A stretch of 9,515 nucleotides of DNA from positions 1 through 9,515 of the forward strand of contig JAUHWJ010000033.1 of assembly GCA_030424705.1 (NCBI GenBank), written 5' to 3'. This stretch comes from Alphaproteobacteria bacterium (GTDB lineage: Bacteria > Pseudomonadota > Alphaproteobacteria > Rhodobacterales > Rhodobacteraceae). The notes below the pieces were generated by a model. The model was given only the letters and a program-made list of their open reading frames with translations. It was not told the DNA's origin and ran no database searches. Of this stretch, positions 6,444 through 9,515 are shown one piece after another; position 1 is the first letter of the stretch; the number at the start of each line of letters is the position of its first letter. A program made the translations under genes and the position numbers.

Positions 6444-6989
6444 ATGCTGGCCTCGACCCTTCTCACCGCCTTCGGCCTCGGCGCGATCTGCTGGCTGATG
6501 TTCACCCTCGCCGTCTATGCGCTGCCATTCTGGATCGGCCTTTCTGCAGCCTTCTGGCTGCATGCGGACGATCAGGGCGTGCTGTTCGCCGTCATCGGCG
6601 GGCTCGCGACGGCGGGCCTCGTCGCCGCCCTCGGCGAGATCCTGTTCGCCCGCGTCCGGTCCGTCCCGCTCCGGCTCGTCGTCGGCCTCATCTACGCCGT
6701 CCCGGCGGGTCTGGCCGGCTTCCACATGACGAAGGGCGTGGCTGCGCTCACCGACGCCGGCGAGACCGCCTCCCTCGTCCTCGCCGGTCTCGGCGCGCTG
6801 ATCATCGGCGCAACGGCATGGGCCCGCATCGCCGGGTGGTCCGGGGCGGAAGGGATCGAGGAGGGCGCCGGGGGCGATGGTCGGGTCGCGACAGACGAGG
6901 GAGAGGCTCTCCGGGCCCTCCGATCACGGGATCAGGTCGGCTGGCGAGGTTCGGCGGTCAGGCAGGGACGCCGGCCGAAGCCGAGATAG
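6444..6989 (+). CDS. Small four-helix inner membrane protein
   Basis: This is a 181-residue protein with four predicted membrane segments, at about residues 6-34, 46-68, 76-97 and 108-131. The arginine-rich loop between helices 2 and 3 (R70, R72, R77) suggests that both ends of the protein are cytoplasmic. I recognise no named family; similar small membrane proteins sit between DUF2493 and DUF736 on related elements. The start is strongly supported by GGAGGAG (6430-6436), seven bases upstream. The tail after residue 133 is hydrophilic and rich in Gly, Arg and Glu. It may be a cytoplasmic extension, or a run into formerly non-coding structured DNA after loss of an earlier stop. Function unknown; a role in the cell envelope of the host or in element transfer cannot be judged from sequence. 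Confidence 0.8.
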   Translation: MLASTLLTAFGLGAICWLMFTLAVYALPFWIGLSAAFWLHADDQGVLFAVIGGLATAGLVAALGEILFARVRSVPLRLVVGLIYAVPAGLAGFHMTKGVAALTDAGETASLVLAGLGALIIGATAWARIAGWSGAEGIEEGAGGDGRVATDEGEALRALRSRDQVGWRGSAVRQGRRPKPR

Positions 6990-7453
6990 GTGCGGTCCAG
7001 GGGCCGGATCGGCGTCCGGCGACGCCGTCTCCGGCGCGCGACGGAGCCGCGATCCGAGGGATTGGCGCTGGCGGGGGGCTCTCCCCACGCCAACGGCGCC
7101 CGCCGCCTGCACGACAGGGCCTCTCTTCGCACGACGCCTGTCGCCGTGGTCTTGCCGGGGCGTCCGGCGGCCTGTGATCGTCTCTCCCGGCTGACGCCCG
7201 CGTCCCTCGCGGACCTCTCTTGGCTGATCTGACCGGGACCGGCTGACGCCTCGATCCTCGGGCCGCAACGGCGCGCCCGGACTTTCTTCCCCTGGCGGTG
7301 GCCCGCCATTCCTCGCGGGGCAAGAAAGACCGGTCCCGCCGTCCTCCGCGATGCTCCGGGTCCGAAGGACTGCGTCCGCGGATCGTCCCGGTCCTGACGA
7401 TCGCCATCGAGGCCGCGATGGGCGCGGGCTCGGACAGCAAGGAGACCAAAGAC
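6990..7453 (+). other. 464-nt structured non-coding leader before DUF736
   Basis: I see no credible gene here on either strand. The open frames present have arginine-rich compositions typical of GC-rich shadow frames. Paired segments are dense: GGCGTC/GACGCC (7011-7016, 7021-7026); TTGGCG/CGCCAA (7062-7067, 7088-7093) enclosing GGGG/CCCC; CGACAGG/CCTGTCG (7112-7118, 7137-7143); TCCCGG/CCGGGA (7185-7190, 7233-7238) enclosing CCGCG/CGCGG (7198-7202, 7208-7212); the long hairpin 7277-7333; TCCGCG/CGCGGA (7345-7350, 7377-7382); and GATCGTC/GACGATC (7381-7387, 7396-7402). The last two overlap and are therefore alternative pairings. An 11-base direct repeat CGGCTGACGCC is at 7188-7198 and 7240-7250. 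This could be a structured RNA, a long regulatory 5' UTR, or a cis-acting DNA site such as an origin. Confidence 0.55.
7277..7333 (+). ncRNA. Long hairpin element in the DUF736 leader
   Basis: CCGG (7277-7280) plus CTTTCTTCCCC (7282-7292) pairs with GGGG-C-AAGAAAG (7317-7328) plus CCGG (7330-7333). That gives 15 base pairs with one A-A mismatch (7281/7329) and one bulged C (7321). The apical region contains a second perfect hairpin, TGGCGG (7293-7298) with CCGCCA (7303-7308), loop TGGC. The mixed A/T-containing stem is unlikely to arise by chance in DNA this GC-rich. No U-run follows, so it is not a standard terminator. Whether it is a separate RNA or part of the DUF736 message is unknown. 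Confidence 0.45.
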
Positions 7454-7792
7454 ATGGCCACCATCGGAACCTTCCGGAAGACCGGCGCCGAATACGCCGG
7501 CGAGATCGTCACCCTCAGCGTGCAGGCCAAGGGCGTGCGCATCGTCCCCGAGGACAGCGTCCCCACCGCCAACGCCCCCTCGCACCGCGTCTTCGTCGGC
7601 CGCGCCGAGATCGGCGCCGCCTGGTCGAAGCGCTCGGCCGAGGGCCGCGACTATCTCAGCCTCAAGCTCGACGACCCGAGCTTCACCGCGCCGATCTATG
7701 CCAATCTCTTCGACGACGCCGTGATCGAGGGCGGCGAGGAGACCTTCTCCCTCATCTGGTCCCGCCCAACCACCCGCCGAAACGGCGATTGA
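7454..7792 (+). CDS. DUF736 family protein
   Basis: This is a 112-residue protein covering the whole DUF736 family, which is widespread on alphaproteobacterial plasmids and ICEs. Family landmarks are MATIGTF (1-7), APSHRVFVGRAEIGAAW (41-57), GRDYLSLKLDDPSFTAPIYANL (split here as 64-72 and 73-85) and the closing ETFSLIWSR (96-104). The family has no established biochemical function that I know of. It is probably a small beta-rich cytoplasmic protein. ATG 7454 is chosen because AAGGAG (7439-7444) lies nine bases upstream and the family starts with MATIGTF. An in-frame start at 7298 would lie inside the long hairpin and adds residues unlike the family. A strong hairpin follows the stop. It is the last backbone gene before the cargo region. 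Confidence 0.93.
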   Translation: MATIGTFRKTGAEYAGEIVTLSVQAKGVRIVPEDSVPTANAPSHRVFVGRAEIGAAWSKRSAEGRDYLSLKLDDPSFTAPIYANLFDDAVIEGGEETFSLIWSRPTTRRNGD

Positions 7793-7800
7793 CCGAAAAC

Positions 7801-7830
7801 CGCCCCGCCCGGGACAACCCGGGCGGGGCG
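7801..7830. terminator. 13-bp perfect hairpin after DUF736
   Basis: CGCCCCGCCCGGG (7801-7813) pairs perfectly with CCCGGGCGGGGCG (7818-7830), loop ACAA, starting eight bases after the DUF736 stop. On the plus strand no T-run follows. On the minus strand a GTTTT tract follows the stem (complement of 7796-7800). It is probably the transcript end of the backbone cluster, and may also stop antisense transcription. Confidence 0.65.
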
Positions 7831-7984
7831 GGAGGGCGAACGCCCGGGTCGAGCGCGCAGCGCGACGCGAGATCGTCGCGAGCGGCCCGAAGCTGACCTT
7901 TGCCGAGGGTCCTATGTGCTGCGATCGTGTTTCCGTTTCCGGACATTCATACGGTCTGCAGTATTTTCTGGCTGAGAAGGGTGC

Positions 7985-8025
7985 GGGGCGGACAAAGCTT
8001 GCACTGCAGCGCGAGTGTCCGCCCC
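7985..8025. repeat. 10-bp inverted repeat in the junction
   Basis: GGGGCGGACA (7985-7994) and TGTCCGCCCC (8016-8025) are perfect inverted arms around 21 bases, followed by TTT. A GGACATTC-type word also occurs nearby upstream. This could be a terminator, a small intergenic repeat element, or the residue of a mobile element end. No transposase is present. Confidence 0.4.
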
Positions 8026-8168
8026 TTTGGCAATCCAGTCGCTTCTATAGGAATCCACCCAACCCCTTTTCTGTCGAAGGGGATAGCGCTGCTGGGAATT
8101 GGTAGGCGGAGCGAACCACTGATCGGTCTATCGATCCGCCCGGCCCGTAAGCGTCTGAAGAGGCAAGG

Positions 8169-8297
8169 ATGCGGGTCGCCGAGCCAGGCGCGATAGACAA
8201 TATTGAGCCAGACAAGCTAAATCCTCTTGGAGTGGAATTTAAAGTGCGTGGGGGCGGCTCTCGGCATGAGCGACAACATGACGGCGCTGGAGGATAA
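8169..8297 (+). CDS. Possible 42-aa ORF overlapping the TIR start
   Basis: The ATG at 8169 follows AAGAGG (8158-8163) at five bases, a good ribosome binding site. The frame stops with TAA at 8295-8297, 32 bases inside the TIR gene and in another frame. The peptide starts MRVAEPGAIDNIEPDKLNP and has no recognised domain. Its codons (AAT, CCT, CTT, GGA, TTT, AAA) differ from the GC-ending backbone genes. It may be a small upstream gene translationally coupled to the TIR gene, a regulatory leader ORF, or a remnant of DNA replaced when the cargo inserted. Only the binding site and the overlap support it. Confidence 0.3.
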   Translation: MRVAEPGAIDNIEPDKLNPLGVEFKVRGGGSRHERQHDGAGG

Positions 8298-9515
8298 ACT
8301 AGACGAAGCTAGGGTATTTCTAAGCTATTCCCGCAAGGACCGTGAGCGCGCATCCGGCATCGCCGATGCCCTGCGCGCGCGGCATTTCGGCGTGTTTAAG
8401 GATACCGACGACATTCTGCCGACCGAGGAATGGAGGAGCCGGCTGGAGGAGCTGATCGCGGAGGCGGACACGATCGTCTTTCTGCTCTCTCCGCATTCCG
8501 CCGCCTCCGAGGTCTGCGCGTGGGAGGTCGAATACGCGACCGCCCTCAACAAGCGCATCGCGCCCATCGTCATCGACGATGTCGAAGGGGATGCGATCCC
8601 GCCCTTGCTCGCCCGGCTGAACTTTATTTTCTGCACGCCCCGCGACCCGTTCGAGAATGCGGTCAATACGCTGGTCTCCGCGCTATCGACGGATATCGAC
8701 TGGATTCGCGAGCACACTCGCCTCGCGGGTTTGGCGCGACGATGGTCGGGAGCGGGACGTCCCGCGCGGCTTCTCCTGCGCGGTCAGGACATCGCGGATG
8801 CGGAAGGCTGGCGCGACGGTCGTCCGGCGGAGGCGCCAGCGGTGACGCCCGATCAGGCGGGCCTGATCGCGGAGAGCCGCCGGGCGGCCGGGCGGCGGCA
8901 GCGGAACTGGATCCTCGGCTCGCTCACTGTCGCTGCTTCCGCCGCCGCCCTGGCGGTCTTGGCCTACTTCCAGTCGGTGGAGGCGGACAGGCAGCGGGCG
9001 GAGGCGGAAACGCAGCGCGCCGCGGCTGAAGAGAGCGCGGCGGAGGCCGAACGCCAGCGCCTTGTCGCCGAGGAAAACGCGGACGAGGCGGAGCGTCAGC
9101 GGCGCGAGGTGTCGCGCCGTCTCGCCGCGCAGAGCTTGCGGTCGGGCGCCTTCGCCCCGGCGGCGGAGGTTCTGCTGTCGCTCAATCCGGAGGCGCGCGC
9201 GACGAAGTCCGTGCTGGCGGGGCTCGCGTCGCCGGAGGAGGCGAGTTTCCGCGACACGCCGGGCACGCCCTTTGTTCTAAACGGGCTGCTCTACTACAGC
9301 ACTGAAGGGGCTCCGCTGCTTGCGGAGGGCGACCCGTTTCCGGTTAGCGGCTGGATACTGCTGGAGGACGATCTGGTCCTCGTCACAGACACCGCGCGGC
9401 TGCGCCGCGTCTCCCGGACCGGCGAACTGATCGAGGACGGCCCGGTCCTAGCCCAGAGCACACCGTGCGGCGTCCATCGCAGCGCAATCGGGCTTACCGT
9501 CGTCTCCCATTTCGC
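8266..9515 (+). CDS. TIR-domain membrane-anchored protein, 3' end missing
   Basis: About 416 residues are present and the frame runs off the window. The TIR domain covers about residues 16-125: FLSYSRKD (18-25), LSPHSAASEVCAWEVEYA (74-91) and IAPIVIDD (98-105). E87 in CAWE matches the catalytic Glu of NAD-cleaving TIR domains. A linker with LLRGQDIADAEGW (170-182) and a basic RRAAGRRQR (205-213) leads into one membrane helix (215-235), then a Gln/Glu/Arg/Ala coiled coil (237-290) and a strand-rich region that looks like the start of a beta-propeller. This order matches bacterial TIR-WD40-type proteins, so an NADase effector with a sensing C-terminus is inferred; a signalling or scaffold role is possible. 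ATG 8266 is preceded by GGGGG (8250-8254); GTG 8248 and ATG 8278 are alternatives. The gene follows the backbone and is probably cargo. Confidence 0.85.
   Translation, partial: MSDNMTALEDKLDEARVFLSYSRKDRERASGIADALRARHFGVFKDTDDILPTEEWRSRLEELIAEADTIVFLLSPHSAASEVCAWEVEYATALNKRIAPIVIDDVEGDAIPPLLARLNFIFCTPRDPFENAVNTLVSALSTDIDWIREHTRLAGLARRWSGAGRPARLLLRGQDIADAEGWRDGRPAEAPAVTPDQAGLIAESRRAAGRRQRNWILGSLTVAASAAALAVLAYFQSVEADRQRAEAETQRAAAEESAAEAERQRLVAEENADEAERQRREVSRRLAAQSLRSGAFAPAAEVLLSLNPEARATKSVLAGLASPEEASFRDTPGTPFVLNGLLYYSTEGAPLLAEGDPFPVSGWILLEDDLVLVTDTARLRRVSRTGELIEDGPVLAQSTPCGVHRSAIGLTVVSHF

Larger units (their letters stand above)
7793..8265 (+). other. Gap between DUF736 and the TIR gene
   Basis: After the terminator-like hairpin (7801-7830) come CGCGACG/CGTCGCG (7861-7867, 7874-7880), a 10-bp inverted repeat (7985-8025), a weak CCCCTT/AAGGGG hairpin (8063-8068, 8077-8082) and a possible small ORF (8169-8297). 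From about 7900 to 8250 the sequence is visibly less GC-rich than the backbone. No large gene is supported; the 63- and 98-codon frames here run through the inverted repeat and show no family features. This is probably the junction between backbone and cargo DNA. Confidence 0.55.

Noticed and set aside
6990..7232. 80-codon frame directly after the membrane-protein stop, in the same frame
   Set aside because: It starts with GTG right after TAG with no ribosome binding site, and it reads through hairpins. Stop readthrough is not supported.
6932..7585. Minus-strand frames of about 200 codons over the DUF736 leader
   Set aside because: They read through multiple perfect hairpins and into DUF736 on the opposite strand, with low-complexity Arg/Gly/Pro composition.
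7900..8196. 63- and 98-codon frames in the junction
   Set aside because: They contain the 10-bp inverted repeat, lack a good ribosome binding site and resemble no family.
8430..9029. 199-codon plus-strand frame inside the TIR gene
   Set aside because: It is a shifted frame; the real frame shows TIR motifs, a membrane helix and a coiled coil and is open from 8221 to the window end.
1..9515. CRISPR array, tRNA, rRNA or complete insertion sequence
   Set aside because: No regularly spaced direct repeats, no tRNA-like cloverleaf, no rRNA and no transposase were seen.

Overview
The window looks like the conserved backbone of an alphaproteobacterial plasmid or integrative and conjugative element (ICE), with a defence-type cargo gene at its right edge. 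The reasons are the high GC content, the strong GC bias at third codon positions, and a gene set that recurs together on such elements: DUF932, a long ParB-like protein, a DUF7146/Toprim protein, DUF2493, a small membrane protein and DUF736. The order Rhizobiales, Rhodobacterales or Sphingomonadales cannot be settled from this window. No integrase, relaxase, transfer gene, ParA, tRNA or rRNA is visible, so whether the carrier is a plasmid or an ICE is inference.

Layout: 1-545 is gene-poor. It starts with a very AT-rich promoter-like island (86-120) next to an imperfect CATGT dyad, contains a possible 33-codon ORF (191-292), and ends in a structured leader. Six backbone genes then read rightward: DUF932 (546-1739), ParB-like (1859-4015), Toprim (4125-5168), DUF2493 (5400-6317), membrane protein (6444-6989) and DUF736 (7454-7792). 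None of them overlap. Every gap (about 109-464 nt) is filled with GC-rich inverted repeats. Two of the gaps, before DUF932 and before parB, carry a duplicated leader of about 83 nt. Its outer stem is identical in the two copies, its inner stem differs in sequence but keeps its pairing, and both copies sit at the same distance from the start codon. This is good evidence for a structured RNA or a folded regulatory element. The 464-nt gap before DUF736 is the most heavily structured stretch.

A strong hairpin follows DUF736 (7801-7830). Base composition then drops, and after a 10-bp inverted repeat (7985-8025) and a small AT-richer ORF (8169-8297) comes the 5' part of a TIR-domain gene. It starts at 8266 and runs off the right end. 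The encoded protein has an intact TIR catalytic Glu, a linker, one transmembrane helix, a charged coiled coil and the start of a probable beta-propeller. This resembles TIR/WD40-type membrane-anchored sensors and effectors, so an anti-phage or other defence role is inferred.

The backbone proteins probably act together in element DNA maintenance or replication (ParB-like DNA binding, Toprim catalysis, possible nucleotide-ligand sensing by the SLOG-related DUF2493). DUF932 and DUF736 have no assigned biochemical role that I can state. The most interesting items are the covarying duplicated leaders, the structured region before DUF736, and the TIR gene at the backbone/cargo junction.
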